Below, piece by piece: positions 9,713-21,540 of a stretch of DNA of 64,000 nucleotides. Origin of the DNA: Nemertoderma westbladi. Lineage: Eukaryota; Xenacoelomorpha; Nemertodermatida; Nemertodermatidae. A model generated the notes under the pieces. The model did no database searches. It worked only from the letters and a program-made list of their open reading frames with translations, and was not told where the DNA came from. Positions within the stretch are counted from its first letter, which is position 1. Each line of letters begins with the position of its first letter. Both the position numbers and the translations under genes were made by a program. Location of the stretch: contig JAUCBJ010008209.1 in assembly GCA_032718475.1 (NCBI GenBank), positions 1 to 64,000 on the forward strand, given 5' to 3'.

Positions 9713-10034
9713 ATTTTTATTTCAATAATCGTGGTGGGATCGTGGCCTAGCCTGCGTTCTCGGGGGAGTTTGGAGGCGGCTTCAGTTCGCGCTCTTCCGC
9801 TCCAACTCCCTCTGTTTGCGTGGTGGCCGGCGTCCCTGGAGGGCGCTGGGCTTTGGGGATGGTGCGGGTCTGCGGGGGAATTACCTCGCAGACCATTATT
9901 AATTCACGGTGCACCATTTTTAATTGTATGTTAAATTTTATTGTCTTAATTGTTTTGTTCTGATTGGTGGTGGGATGCTGGTGCAGTTTTATATTTAATT
10001 TTGGTTTTATGGATTTGGATTTTTATTTCAATAA
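9713..10034 (+). mobile_element. GC-rich retroposon-like insert with 16-bp target duplication
   Basis: ATTTTTATTTCAATAA occurs at 9713-9728 and again at 10019-10034 without a mismatch, framing about 290 bp. The first 180 bp of the insert are much more GC-rich than the surroundings; the last 110 bp are T-rich. I recognise neither a tRNA-type promoter nor a known SINE core. The long target duplication points to LINE-driven insertion. It sits in a likely intron of the ZMYM1-like gene. Confidence 0.6.
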
Positions 10035-10385
10035 ATGAAATACAAATATTAACACAATCTTAACATAAATATCTTAAACAAACTAAAGATTGTAGTAGAA
10101 TGGGATATCAACCTATATGCTAATTTTATACAAATTTAGATTACTATTTATGTAATTAATGTTAATGTATTTTAGAAAAACAAAAATTTTCTTCAAAAAA
10201 ACAATACATCACAATGTGGGATCGAATCTCGAATTTCTAGTCCAGCGCTCTACAAAGTGAGCATTAGTAAAAGCATAAATTCCTAACACCTACAATAAAT
10301 GGAGTGGTTACTACAACATGTCTCTCTACAATTGCCATCTACAGTATCTCTTGAACATAATATCTTACCTTAGTCCTTACCTGAT

Positions 10386-10443
10386 AATAATTGTAACTTG
10401 TTCCTTTCTTGAAGAATAATTGTAACTTGTTCCTTTCTTGAAG
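10386..10443. repeat. 29-bp tandem duplication
   Basis: Two perfect adjacent copies (10386-10414, 10415-10443) of a unit starting AATAATTGTAACTTG. It lies in the coding strand of the ZMYM1-like gene, and 29 is not a multiple of 3, so it breaks the frame after SSRKEQVTIIL. Confidence 0.9.
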
Positions 10444-11776
10444 AATCAGAAGTTTCATCCGCCAATACTGTAAAAAATACTGCTGCCTTAATGCGTTCCA
10501 CAATCTTTCCTTGAAGCTGTTCCTTTATCACCTCTATTAGTTAGTTCTGAGTTGTTTTTGAAATAAAGTGGTGTTGTTAGCTGCAGAATCTGCCAAATTG
10601 CGAAGTTCCTTGTCTCCAGCATCTATTCTAAATCGAAGTAGACCCCGAAATATTCCTTCTCCAGGTACATGAATCAGTTCATCGGTAACTTGAAGGCGTC
10701 CGTCATCCCTATGACCACGTTATGGTAGATTATTTCTCCCACAGAATATAATGGTTCTTATTATTGGTCTCAACATATTTCTGTTCTTTAATATTTGCTC
10801 CTTTTGTTGGAGGCTTAGCTGGTTGCTCACACTTGCAGTTGTGTCTTCTCTGGTTCTTCTAAAGCCGTCAAGCATAGACATTGAAGTTTGGTGATAGTTG
10901 GTGATTCCATGAGCAGTGCATGTTTCATTGGCCTTTTTGACCTTTACGAGTGGATCTTTTACTAGAACCCCCAATTTTTGACCTCCAACCCTGCTCCAGC
11001 AAAGAGTAAACAGGATACACAAAAACCACCTTCAAGAGTTGGGCTGTACCTTAACCAAGGATATGTAGCCAACCAACTACTCTGAAATCTACGTTTTTTA
11101 GTCCCTTCCTGTTTATACGGAAAATTAAAATTTGGAGGTGGAGTCCATGGATCGTCGATCAGTCTAAGTTTCTCAATATCGCTTAGATTACGCCCCTTCC
11201 CATTTCCCACAGCAAGAGCTATATCATTGCCTAGTGGCAATTCCCGTTCATCACAAATGGATTGCTGGCTGAGCCAAAGGCTCAGGCTCTGGTTGTTGAG
11301 TAGGCTCTTCTTCAATATTTGAATCTGTATCAATTCGCTGTCTACTAGCTGGCATAAAGAAATCTGTTATCGATTTCCTCTTAGACATATTTGTCTTAAT
11401 ACTAAATACAGTACTACAATTTTTAATATTTCTGGCTTGGCTTGATAATGAAATATAATGACATGTAACAATGAAATATAACAACATGAAGACTGACAAG
11501 GTAATATCAGAATGTTACATACTGACATACAGACATATATCCTCCAGTGACTTTTATACCAGCTGTCCAATCAGACAACATGTTGGCCAGAGTCCTGGCT
11601 ACCTTATCTTTATATTACATTACAGTAGGCCTACATACCTATATTTCATTGGTATATTGAACTCTGTATGGCTCACCCTCAGATGAAACCATAACCAAGG
11701 CCTTTCCCAGCTGTAGTACTCTACATGGCACACAATGGTAGTGGAGAAAGTGGGAGCCCTCCTGCTGTGTTGCAAT

Positions 11777-12994
11777 TCAATATTTATCGACTACTACTAG
11801 TGCCATTAGCGGTAAGGCTGGCTTTCTAAGAACGTGATGATATGAAGCCTTATCATGGGAGGAGAAATAGGGCTGGGGCAATATTGGTAATAAGGCAGGT
11901 GGGTATACTAATACTATGGGTACCACCTCACCTACCCGTCTTACTTTCTTATTTTTCTTTGGACAAGCATGGGCTGGGATAATATGAATTCTATCTGGTC
12001 TGGCTGCTAATGTTGCTTCAACAAAGTTTGCCTTGTGGCTTGCCTGAGGAGACAATATCATTAAAGTACTACTACTAGGATCGGCATGCTGCATTGCAGC
12101 TGCATTTTTAAGAATGCTGTGCCGGCTTATCGACAAAATTGCACCGCCACAACTCCCTATCACCCATGACATTTGCTAGATCATCCGCATCTTCAAGGCC
12201 AGTGTCCTTTAAGATGCGTCTCAAGAAAGTCATGAGCTGTCCACCATGCTTATTCACTCCATGAGGCTGCCAAAGTACAAGTTTATGCACTGGCTGGTCC
12301 TCACGGCGAAAGCAATGTCCTGCAAAGCGGAGGCGATTTTGGTCTAGTGTCAAGCTTGGGGGAACCAATGAGACACCTCCAATGTTATATAGTGTCTGGT
12401 TGGAGATGTGTGCATTGTACTTGACACAATGAACCCGGCGTAGCATTCTTGTGAATGTGCCATCCAGAGATTTGGTGTCCTCAGCAGTTAGAGCCCAGCA
12501 TGGACTCCCATAGAGGAGTACTGGAACTATTGCTGCTCTAAATAATCGGACCTTAAGTTTCCGATTAATTCTCGGTGACTTCCAAATCCTGGAAAGCCTA
12601 TTCAAGGCTGCCCATGCCTTTCCCTTACGTATTTGAATGTCCTCACCTGACTTCCGGATCTATGATCCCAGGTAACAGAAGTCATCCACATGCTCAAGCA
12701 TACCATCTTTTGAGCTTATGCTCATCCGATCAGAGACTTGCTGAGGACTTTCAAAGTTAACTTAATAAAAAGACCAACACTAGAAGCAGCATGTTCTAAT
12801 GAGCTGAGGAGCTGTTGGGCTCCCTCTAGTGATTCTGAGAGTACTCCTAAGTCATCAGCAAAGTCTAGATCAGTTAGGTACTTGGCAGGATTTCCTCGAC
12901 TTCTGGAGCCATTAGGTGGAGTTATCATCACCCCATCATCATTATGATGATCTAAGGACATGCGTAGAACATAGTCAACAACAATTATGAACAA
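11777..12994 (-). mobile_element. LINE, 5' truncated, RTE-like
   Basis: The minus strand starts within the RT palm: LTDLDFADDLGVLSES at about 12860 contains the catalytic F-A-D-D. Another frame carries VRLFRAAIVPVLLYGSPCWA and continues to GDRELWRCNFVDKP (12108-12605), the usual C-terminal region after RT. The 3' UTR runs to an ATCGACTACTACTAG-like end at about 11777. A frame break lies near 12600-12720. The clade is not certain; the C-terminus resembles RTE-like elements. Shorter copies of its 3' end occur at 5364-5490 and 56325-56450. Confidence 0.75.
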
Positions 12995-13031
12995 GAATGA
13001 TCATTAAAGTAGATATACAATAAAATGTAAA

Positions 13032-13391
13032 ATGTGTAAAAATGTCATAGAAATGGGATCTTTGGGAGGGGGGTCACATGTTTTTAATTGGTTTTCTTAT
13101 TTGAAGTTTGAAGTTTCGTTTGAAGGTGGCTATTTTAATAATGTAGTACGAAAATTTGTTGGTTTTACTAGGTATGATAGTGCTAGTGAAATGCTTGTAA
13201 ACTTAAACATCAGATCAATTGTGCATAAACATAGGTTATCCTTACATTCACTATTTTACCTTGAGGCGTCTTTCAGTAATACATTAGTAACTGCAATATT
13301 AAATTATGGCAGTCTTACGCTAATCGATAATATCCGTAAAGTGCATTTAATTCATTATTTTGTGTATACCTATATGGGCCCAAAAGCCTAA
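13032..13391 (+). pseudogene. LINE ORF2 C-terminal remnant
   Basis: A 119-residue frame with FTRYDSASEMLVNLNIRSI and HRLSLHSLFYL, a pattern found near the end of many LINE polymerases (S-A-S-E-M followed by a basic stretch). No RT motif is present. The start codon is arbitrary. Confidence 0.35.
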
Positions 13392-14385
13392 ATTAAAGAT
13401 TAATTAATATACATTATTCACCTTTATCTGCTATCTTAGATCATGGTAATTATCATTCTAATCCAGGTACCAGAGTTATTGTACCAGATTACGATAGATC
13501 TAATTGCCTTTGTGGTGTGACATCATTCTTTCATGGTACTGACTAGTCCAAGCTAAGTACAGCCGATCATCTCAATATTGCTTAGGGGGTTTTAAAAGGA
13601 GAGTATGAAACAGCACATAGGCAAGTTGTACACGGTGTTTTGCAATTGCTGTATTGGTTTGGCTTGGTTTGGCTACTTCTAGCACCAATCATGAGATTCC
13701 TAAGCCAAATTGACTCCAGAAATATATGTACCGTTGGCTCTGTACAGATGTGATCACTACAGCGATATTTTGTATTATGATATCTAGGTCAACATACTGA
13801 TGTACTGATACATTAGGAGGCCACTTGTGCATGCCCATTAAGACTAATTAAATTCTGATAGAGGCGTGAATAAATTTCTGATACATGAGAGAATTTAATT
13901 CAAAATGTCTCATTAATTCTGATACTTGTGTATATAAGAAATAAATTCTGTGAGGCAATAAAATCAAAGAAATAAAATCAAAAAATAAAAGTACTATTTA
14001 TTTCTAATACCTATGAGAATTTAATTATATCAAATAAATATACCAAATGTATGTATGCCATAATACACATCTACATTTATTTTGTCCCAAGTGGCCCTTG
14101 TATTTTACAACCTTACTTACAGTATATCATTATTATTATGTAGTATTTGTTGATTGTTGTGCTATTATACTCTAGTAATGATTGTTTTATGGACGCCTGT
14201 CAAGCGTTTTATAGACGCACCCAAGGGAGTGGTGATTGTTTCTCCTGGGCCTCTTTCAATAGTGTCGCTAGGGCATCAGCACCTGCAATTTTTGCCCCTT
14301 TGGGTATTTTGGCAATTACCCGAAACGATTGCTTCACCTTGGAAGATCATTTATGATCTTTGATCATTTAAGATACCCTGGAAGA
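13392..14385. other. No recognisable gene
   Basis: AT-rich spacer. A TGGAAGATCATTTATGA element repeats at about 14339-14395. Short frames at 14147-14363 show no recognised motif. Confidence 0.4.
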
Positions 14386-15044
14386 TCATTTATGAGGGTA
14401 GCTGTATATTTGGAGTGTTAGGTTGCTCTTGGGTCCTTTGCAGCTATCCAAACAAGTTCCACAGAACCAATTAACCAGATTGGCTGCATCACTTCTCTGG
14501 AGGCTGACACAAGAGAGATGGTGCCAGGTATTGCACTGAGTGCATGTTCCCAAGAGTTTTCGCTGATTGATTTCATTACAGGTGGCACATCTGTCTTGAT
14601 CTGGAGCAGCATGAACCCTGAACCTTACCTTCAACAGTGGCCTGCATTTTCTTGGGCACATCATCACTGATGCCACTTTGCAATGAGGATATTCCTTCCA
14701 GAATGCCAGCTGAAATGACTGTGGGGGGCTGGTATTGTATTCCAGGATTAAATTATGTTTTTGAGTGGACCATGAACACGAAAGGCTCGAGTCTTCTTGT
14801 GTATGGCACATATCTCATTGCAGATGGTGCATTTAAGGTGGGATCTCTGTTCATCGGCACTGAGTGATGGGTCATAAGGACTCCGTGGAATGATTCCGGA
14901 TGGAGGAACTGGACTATCTGACTCCGATCCCTCAACTGATGGTTGGACAACAGGGCGAGGAGACCTACCTGGGTGGGATAGATTTTTATCCTCGAATGAA
15001 GGAAATTCTCGAAACCAGTTATCATCAGGCGTACTTACATCCAT
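14386..15044 (-). pseudogene. PHD-finger protein of a Ulp1/PHD mobile cassette (copy 1)
   Basis: An ATG at 15044 begins MDVSTPDDNWFREF; the frame continues through a CTICNEIC cysteine pair and KKTRAF, then shifts. The PHD-like zinc finger follows: CATCNEINQ, LLGTCTQCNTWHHLSCVSL, then WFCGTCLD, which gives C-x2-C, C-x2-C, H-x-C-type spacing and C-x2-C. PHD fingers in ORF1 proteins are known in several LINE groups. A second copy with the same order lies at 37160-37616. The Ulp1 remnant ends 28 nt upstream of this ATG. Confidence 0.6.
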
Positions 15045-15072
15045 GGTCGCTTTGACAAGTTAGGGTGGCACA

Positions 15073-15270
15073 TCAAGAGTGTGTCAATTTGTCCAGGTTC
15101 AGTAAGGTTCTATGAGGAACCATTTGATTCATTACTAGATCTAGGAGCTCAAGGTGGAATTTTGCAATAACAGTATAATCAATGTCATTAATGGATCCAC
15201 CATTAAGACAAGAGTGGACGAATTTACATTCAGCTCCATATATTCCATTGTTAGACTATCCAATTACTCC
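15073..15270 (-). pseudogene. Ulp1-like protease C-terminus (copy 1)
   Basis: The minus strand encodes GAECKFVHSCLNGGSINDIDY and ends LLNLDKLTHS with a TGA at 15073-15075. It aligns with the intact Ulp1-like frame at 36421-37083 (CGVYVCKFIQSCLNGGSI). Here the catalytic Cys neighbourhood is degraded and everything upstream is lost. Confidence 0.55.
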
Positions 15271-16246
15271 CCAGGAAACTGAACAGGCTATCAACTCCTT
15301 ATAATCGAATAAAAGTTAACTGGAATTACTCCAATCCCATTGAAATGTTTATCAATTAATTTGATTTTATACATAACGTCTGTCCTAAATTGTGTTTTAT
15401 AATTTGCCCATACATGTACACATACAGTGGGCAGGCATAGGGCCTATAGTATGCTACAATACTGCAAGTTGTGATAATTACAGAGATATTTCTTTGTCTG
15501 ATTCGTTGGTGAAAATATAAAAGTATATTACAGACAGTCGATTGTGCAGATGGGTGCAGCCTATAGTAGTGCTCAAGCTGGTGGGCTTACAATCTATGAG
15601 AAGTACCATGGTCTCATTCAGTTGTTCTTTTAATAAAATGAAAAACATGACTCCAGAATCGAAGGAGTGTGCTTGGCAGGCCATGCTGAATCGATTTAAC
15701 ACTTCGGAGTGGAGGTTTCTTGATCAAAGGACAAACTAATTAAAAAGATAGAAAATACAAAGCAAAGTTGTTCACACTGGTAGGGTGTTTCACTTCCCAT
15801 AGGCGAAAAAAAAAATAGTTGGAATTTTTGATCTGCTCAAGGCTAATTGGGTTCATCACACCAAGTTAAGCAAAAAATAACATTACAACAACATCTCAAA
15901 ATGAATTCTTCAGATAGAGCAAGTGACCTCAACATGAAGTGTTGAGCGATCTGGGTTCCGCTTCAGCGTTACTGGCTTCCACTTCAGCGATGTGTCTGAT
16001 TTTCGATAGAGCAGTTCTTGGAGTACTATCATGTCCTTTTTTGATAATTTAAAATCGAAATGGCTACATAGTTGGAGTGGAAACATACATCAGGAGCTGA
16101 ACTATTCACTATTATTGATGATAAGTTTAATTTTTCATAAAGATCGAATATATACTTCAGGTACTTTGACCACTTTTGGTTTCTGTAACATACTTCTTTA
16201 CTAACCTGCCTACAAGCAGGTATAGGCATAGAATAACTAGATTTCA
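15271..16246. other. No intact gene; possible 5' part of the next transposase
   Basis: Two small frames (15542-15739 plus, 16029-16289 minus) have no recognised motif. The plus-strand one (SKECAWQAMLNRFNTSEWR) could belong to the decayed transposase at 16700-17990, but stops separate them. Confidence 0.35.
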
Positions 16247-16382
16247 TATTTCGTATTTCAGTTTCTATTGTGCATTTTTTAGATTTCAATACTAACTACA
16301 GTATATATTTCGTATTTCACTTTCTATTCTGTATTTTTAGATTTCAATACTAACTATAGTATATATTTCATATTTCAGTTTC
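16247..16382. repeat. About 59-bp tandem repeat, 2.3 copies
   Basis: The unit begins ATTTCGTATTTCAGTTTCT and contains AGATTTCAATACTAACTA plus CAGTATAT. Copies start near 16247, 16307 and 16365 with a few substitutions. Confidence 0.75.
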
Positions 16383-16699
16383 TTTGTTGTTTAGTAGTTC
16401 ATAACATGAACCACTAACAGACTATGTTTCCACTGTTTCATTGTTATTTTGTAAATTAGCCTAATAAAATAATATTTGGTACCGATACACTTAAATTAAA
16501 GTTGAATTAATTAGTGAAAATGACAAGTCCATATTTACGCTCTGTTGTAATCGAATGGTTACTTGGTCCTGTACTGATTTTGATCCATCAATAACAGCGC
16601 AACTTCCTACTAATGCTGATGTACTGAAATCGATACTATATTTGAGAGAAAGAGAAGGTCCAGGTGCGAAAGTAAAAGGAAGTCTGACCAAAGGCATAT

Positions 16700-17990
16700 C
16701 AACTACTGCTTAAAATACGATTGTTGTGTGGAATAATGCCAAAATTCCTGTACAGGAACACAGGAATGTTGTTAGAGTGTTAACCAAGCTATTTGATGAG
16801 TACAACAAACTGAAGACCAAAGTAACTAGACGTAAGTCTATCACCACAAGTTTACAGCTTGGCAGATAGCCGATCAGTAAGTATCTATGATTTCAAATCA
16901 GCTTCCCATTCTACAGTATATAGACACAGGCTGAGAAGTCGCATAGAAACTGCTGCTTGGATTGTAGAAACATTTAAAGATTGGTGTCCAGATCCATGCA
17001 TTGTTCATTGGGATGGAAAACTTCTCCCCAACCTTGGTAAAGGGTCCACTGGAAAAACTGATAGAATACCTGTTATTATAACAGGGGTTTCTGTCGATAA
17101 TGATAATATACCTCAGTTGTTTTCAGAAATGATATCAGCACCAAAAGTATGTAGTGGAACTGGGTCAGCAATGCCAGAAGTAACACTTGCTGCACTGAAC
17201 GAACGAGACATTGCTGACAAGGTACAAGGAATGTGTTTTGACACGACTGCTTCAAACACAGGGCTGATTAAAGGATCATGTGTCATCCTTGAACAGAATA
17301 TGAATAGAGAACTTATTTATTCTAGAGAAGTTATTCTAGGTGATATCAGCATGGATGTAAATTTCCTGCCAGCTCAGGCCCAGATATACTAATGTTCAAG
17401 CGATTTCAGTCAAACTGGGATCACATGATTCTCAATAATTATTCAACAATTCTCAATAATTATTCAACAATTCTCAATAATTATTCAACAATTCTCAATA
17501 ATTATTCAACAATTCTCAATGATGAAAATGTGACTGTTGATAAAAAGTTTATCACAGAAGCAGTCAGTACCTTTCTTACAACCAATGCTTCATATGAAGC
17601 AACCAAGAAATGATTACAGGATTCTTTTGGAACTTTATTTAACTGTACTTGGTGGTGAGGTCCCAAGGAGTAGTAATCAAGCACAATTCACACAGCCTGG
17701 TTCTGTCAGTGATGCCTGATGGATGGCAAAGGCCAATTACTGCTTGATGATGTATTTGTTTCTTAAAGAAAGTAAGCTGATTACTATAAAGGAGGAAGCT
17801 TCAATTAGGAGTTGTTCAATGTTTGTGGTTTTTGTTTACACACATTTCTTCAATTTTGATTTGAAAATCTGGGGTGTTTTTGTCACGATTAGCATACAAG
17901 ATCGTTTAGGCAACAACAATTTCAACCATATCGGCCAATTACTGCTTGATGATGTATTTGTTTCTTAAAGAAAGTAAGCTGATTACTATA
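16700..17990 (+). pseudogene. Decayed transposase-like gene (D-T-T-A-S-N-T-G type)
   Basis: Plus-strand pieces: WNNAKIPVQEHRNVVRVL and LFDEYNKLKTKVTRRKS (16715-16850); after a frame break, the longest open part (16859-17392), with DPCIVHWDGKLLPNLGKG and GMCFDTTASNTGLIKGSC; then MFKRFQSNWDHMILNNYST and ITEAVSTFLTTNASYEATKK (17392-17613). Invertebrate genomes carry many repeated genes with the WDGK...FDTTASNTG pair; I read them as a DDE-type transposase group but cannot name the superfamily. Stops, frameshifts, a 4-fold 21-bp repeat and a 202-bp duplication show that it is dead. Confidence 0.5.
17431..17514. repeat. Four in-frame copies of a 21-bp unit
   Basis: Four identical copies of CTCAATAATTATTCAACAAT(T) in the transposase frame, encoding LNNYSTI repeats. 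A partial fifth copy (CTCAAT) follows. Because 21 is a multiple of 3, the expansion keeps the frame. Confidence 0.95.
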
Positions 17991-18137
17991 AAGGAGGAAG
18001 CTTCAATTAGGAGTTGTTCAATGTTTGTGGTTTTTGTTTACACACATTTCTTCAATTTTGATTTGAAAATCTGGGGTGTTTTTGTCTCGATTAGCATACA
18101 AGATCGTTTAGGCAACAACAATTTCAACCATATCGGC
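17731..18137. repeat. 202-bp tandem duplication
   Basis: 17731-17932 is repeated at 17933-18134. I find a single difference (GTCACG versus GTCTCG), so the duplication is recent or an assembly duplicate. It covers the tail of the decayed transposase. Confidence 0.9.
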
Positions 18138-18788
18138 TGTAAATATACTTGTCCAAAAAGCAAATGGTGTACCATGGCCAGCATCAATAATTTGAGAAGT
18201 GGCATCTAATAATTTGTTTGGATCAATTTAAAGTTTCAATTTACTGTATAAACGAGTATTATTTTTCCAAGTTGGAAGTGCAGCTGATTATAATGACTTT
18301 AGTTGATGTATTTTTTTTTGTACCTTTCTTTCTATAATTATTTGCAACAGCTGTAATTCTAGTTGACTGGTCCTCCTTGGTGGCAACTAATTGTTGAGAA
18401 GAACGTCATTTAGGCTGAGAATATTTAGGTTTATTACCAGTTGTAAAATAAACAGTCTAGTGCTTTTGAGTCGCATTTTGCTTAGCATTCTCAGAAATCG
18501 TTGATGAGTATGAAGTATGAACCATCTACTTTTCCCTAAAATTTAATGTCAAACAAAGACGTATAAATAGCTATAGTTTATTTATTTATGTGTGTATATT
18601 ATTTAAAATTTTAAACCGCTATTTATTTTTGGGACATATGTATAGGCCTAGTAAATAGATTTATAAATATAGTTTAGTAAATATAGGCCTTTATTGTTAC
18701 TGCCACCGGCTATTTTGCCAGTTTATGTCTAGCTAGATCTTATTGACTCTATAGTACATCACTAAATAAAGATCACCAAATTAAGGTT
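18138..18788. other. No recognisable gene
   Basis: AT-rich spacer; no coding or repeat structure seen apart from TAGGCCTA-type motifs common across the window. Confidence 0.4.
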
Positions 18789-19521
18789 GGTGCTAGGCCC
18801 GTATGCTAAGTGACTTTTTTGTGCGCCGAACGCGACGCGGCGCAGAAAAAAATGTGCGCCTGCGCAGTCGAAAACAGTGCAAAATCCGCGTGCGCAGCAG
18901 AAAAACTGCGCGAGATTGGCGCGCGCAGCAGAAATTCTGCGCGAGATTGGCGCGCACAGCAGAAATACTGCGCGAAATCTCCTACCTCTGTAGTACCGGT
19001 ACTGTACCGTACCACCTACCCGCCTGCCTACTCTACTGGCCTAAGCAAGCCCTAAGCACACCAAGTAGGACGCTTTATTATATTATTGACATTACAGCAT
19101 TGACATTACACATTGGCGTGCACAGCAGAAATACTGCGCGAAATCTCCTACCACGTACCTGCCTGCCTACTGCTGTACTGGCCTAAAGCACACCAAGTAG
19201 CAAGTAGGAGGCTTATTATTTCAGTATTTCTTACAGTCTTATCTGTATTGTCATTACCCTGTTACCGGTAGTCGGCAGACTGCCAGGCAGCCAGGGGTAG
19301 GTCTACTTACCGGTACTGACTTAGTGCTGTAGTGCAAGTCTGAGCCGTGCTATCAATTTTCTGCGCCTGCGCCTGTCGCGCCGTGCTCTAAATTTTCTCT
19401 GCCTGTCTGCGCGGCGCTGCGCTGCGCTCTCAATTTTCTGCGCCTGCTCCAAATTCTGGAAAAAATTGTGCGCCGAACACGTTCGGCGTACATGCCCTAC
19501 TTAGCAGAATGGGTGCTAGGC
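18789..19521. mobile_element. CpG-rich foldback MITE with 10-bp target duplication
   Basis: GGTGCTAGGC occurs at 18789-18798 and 19512-19521. The 713 bp between start CCGTATGCTAAGTGAC and end CTTAGCAGAATG, so the ends are imperfect inverted repeats sharing TGCTAAGT and, farther in, a GT.CGCCGAACG block. The outer 200 bp on each side are packed with GCGC-rich words, including about 36-bp tandem units of the type CTGCGCGAGATTGGCGCGC at 18905-18990. There is no coding capacity. A 9-11 bp duplication suggests a Mutator-like mover, though the length alone does not prove it. Confidence 0.65.
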
Positions 19522-19719
19522 AACAACACTAACACTACCCATATCAATACATTAAGTAGGCCTAGGCCATGATTCAGATTGATGAAATCTGTGACCAGTA
19601 CAGTGTTGATCAGTACAGACCAGTGTTGCTTTCCCTACAGTGCTTTATTATTTGTAGTATCACTAAACTAAAATACAAAAAGCGGTGATAAGGTAGGAAT
19701 ATTCATATGTTATACAAAC

Positions 19720-20030
19720 CTTAGACTTATCCACAAAGAATGACAATGCATTGTCATCATCACTGCTATACTGTATGTCGTTAATATATGAAGTAACAGG
19801 ATGTACCGGAGGTTCAATGCCTTCTTCGTAGCTTTCTTCATATTCTGCTTCAACACAGCCAGCTACATCACATGGATTGTTTAAATCCTGGATCTTAGAA
19901 GTAAACTCTTCATCAAATTCGGATGTTCTACTTCAAAAAGACAGATAGCTTCTCCCATGTGTATAAATGGTGAACTCTCTCGATATTTCGAACTATAAAA
20001 CCTCATAGCATTTATTGATGGTAAATCCAT
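19720..20030 (-). pseudogene. Unassigned first-exon candidate, one frameshift
   Basis: An ATG at 20030 opens a frame MDLPSINAMRFYSSKYRESS...MGEAICLFEVEHP. After a one-base shift near 19920 it continues SEFDEEFTSKIQDLNNP, then an acidic stretch with YEESYEEGIEPPVHPVTSY and SSDDDNALSFFVDKSK, up to a donor-like AAG/GTTTGT at 19720/19719. Composition and the donor suggest a true exon of an unrecognised gene, host or element. I do not know its function. Confidence 0.3.
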
Positions 20031-21540
20031 AATATTATAGGATAAGCGAGCTATACCTTATACTCCTTGCTCTCCTTGAAAGTCTATAATATCCCTCCTA
20101 CAATATCGTTTTGTCCAGAGTAGCCTAACAGACTGCTGTGGTACAATATATTACTACATAAACTGTAGTACAGGCAGTACCTACAGTCCTACTTCAGTGC
20201 TCATACTGTATGCTGTGTATGCTGTATCATACACAAGCACAGGCCAACTGAAACATAGCCCATTTCAAAAGAAGCAATGCATACACTACAGGCCTATCAC
20301 ATAAGTGCAAATTACATACCAGTACCGGTACTTATATTAGATACAAATATTTACTTCCAGTTTCAGTAGGTTGCAGCACGATACAGATGTCATCAATACA
20401 CAGTACAGGTAGGTTCGATTGCGTTGGTGAGTGAGTCAAGCTGAAAATAGTGTTTTCCCCCAGTTAGGCGTATAAAAACAGTGTATAGAAGCTAAAATAA
20501 AATGTGGTTGTGAAATAAGCCATCTGGTGACACTGAATGTGAGCAATGAGGGGTAATTTGTTGACAGGATGATATAGTCAGAAAGAGCAACACCAGGATG
20601 AGAGTGACATCATCCACTGGGGATGGGATGATGGAAGAAGTAGCTTCCTAGAATGAGTAGGTTGGTGGAGTAATGGAGGAGATGAGAGGTGAGTTTAGTT
20701 TGGTCAGTTTGTCTGTTTGTCAGCTGTTGGTCCTTCCAGCGACTGAGGAGGGCGATGTAAGAAGAAGGAAGAGGGGTTTGAGTAAACTTACTGTAGCGAT
20801 GGTTCAATGTAGAGGTAGACCACTTTATATTGGGTGCAAACAGCGCCATATCTGGGTCAACTGGACTTGGGAAACAAGAAACTGGTAAACAAGAAACTGG
20901 TACAACACTAATTTAGAGCCCGGAAGCATACAATCCTGCTATACTGAAGTTCTTTCTGGTAAGGTGTTGGCCCAATACAGTAACACTTTGCAAAAAAAGT
21001 ATTTTACCAATATTCCCAAATGGGACAAAACATTGCATTATAAGATTTTATTTGGCTATACATATTGCAGTCATCCTACATACATCCACAGTTCTGCAGT
21101 ATATCAATAAATTATACTATATTGCTTTACAGCATAAATATGTTCCCATATAGTGTTCCCAATTGGGACAATAGGGTCATTTTTGATAAAGCAGGACACA
21201 AATATATATTAGTTATGTAATTTGAAACGATTTTTTAGAGTAATACATCGAGTAAAAATTTTTTCCTAATTCTTGATATTTTAAGTAATTTTCATCTCTC
21301 ACCAGTGTTGCCAAATGGGAACATCAATTTTAAAGAGGATAATTTGACACAAGATGGTAAATTTTCTGAAATTTTTTTTTCAAATGATAATGTCATATCA
21401 TTTAAATATCTAATTTTAATGAGACCACTACTGGTTTGGCATATCAATTTTGTAGCATTTTTGACCACTCTTGTTTACATGTCCCGAAAATCGAAAAAAA
21501 TTAAAATTGTCATAATTTGGCATGCCAAAAGAGTAACTTA
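20031..21540. other. No recognisable gene; possible outer repeat arm
   Basis: Short frames at 20610-20888 and 21305-21544 lack known motifs. Near 21300, CTCACCAGTGTTGCCAAATG is an imperfect inverted match to AATAGGGAACACTGGGAG at about 23141-23158, so the TTAA element at 21541-23014 may be nested in a larger inverted-repeat element. Confidence 0.35.

Larger units (their letters stand above)
7451..11388 (-). pseudogene. ZMYM1-like / hAT-type transposase-derived gene, multi-exon, decayed
   Basis: Reading on the minus strand from an ATG at 11388 (MSKRKSITDFFMP), the pieces follow the order of the hAT-derived ZMYM1-like family. A TTF-type zinc-finger region comes first (DDPWTPPPNFNFPYK, then CVSCLLFAG; 10962-11180). 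DUF4371 segments follow (RDDGRLQVTDELIHVPGEG near 10650; VFFTVLADETSDSSRKEQ near 10460; LDFCRGQGYDGASSMMGKFN near 9330). A helical region spans 8557-9190, and the C-terminal hAT dimerisation domain contains NATAERSFSKLKLLKSYLR (about 7600). Frameshifts occur near 9220 and 10540, a TGA near 7824, and a 29-bp tandem duplication at 10386-10443 also breaks frame. At least one clear intron is seen (7936-8556), and one is likely at about 9480-10380. I treat it as a dead transposon-derived gene. The exact family could instead be another DUF4371 hAT lineage. Confidence 0.7.

Noticed and set aside
20610-20888. Opposed 70-80 codon frames
   Set aside because: They are mirror shadows of each other with no motif, and no splice or repeat support.
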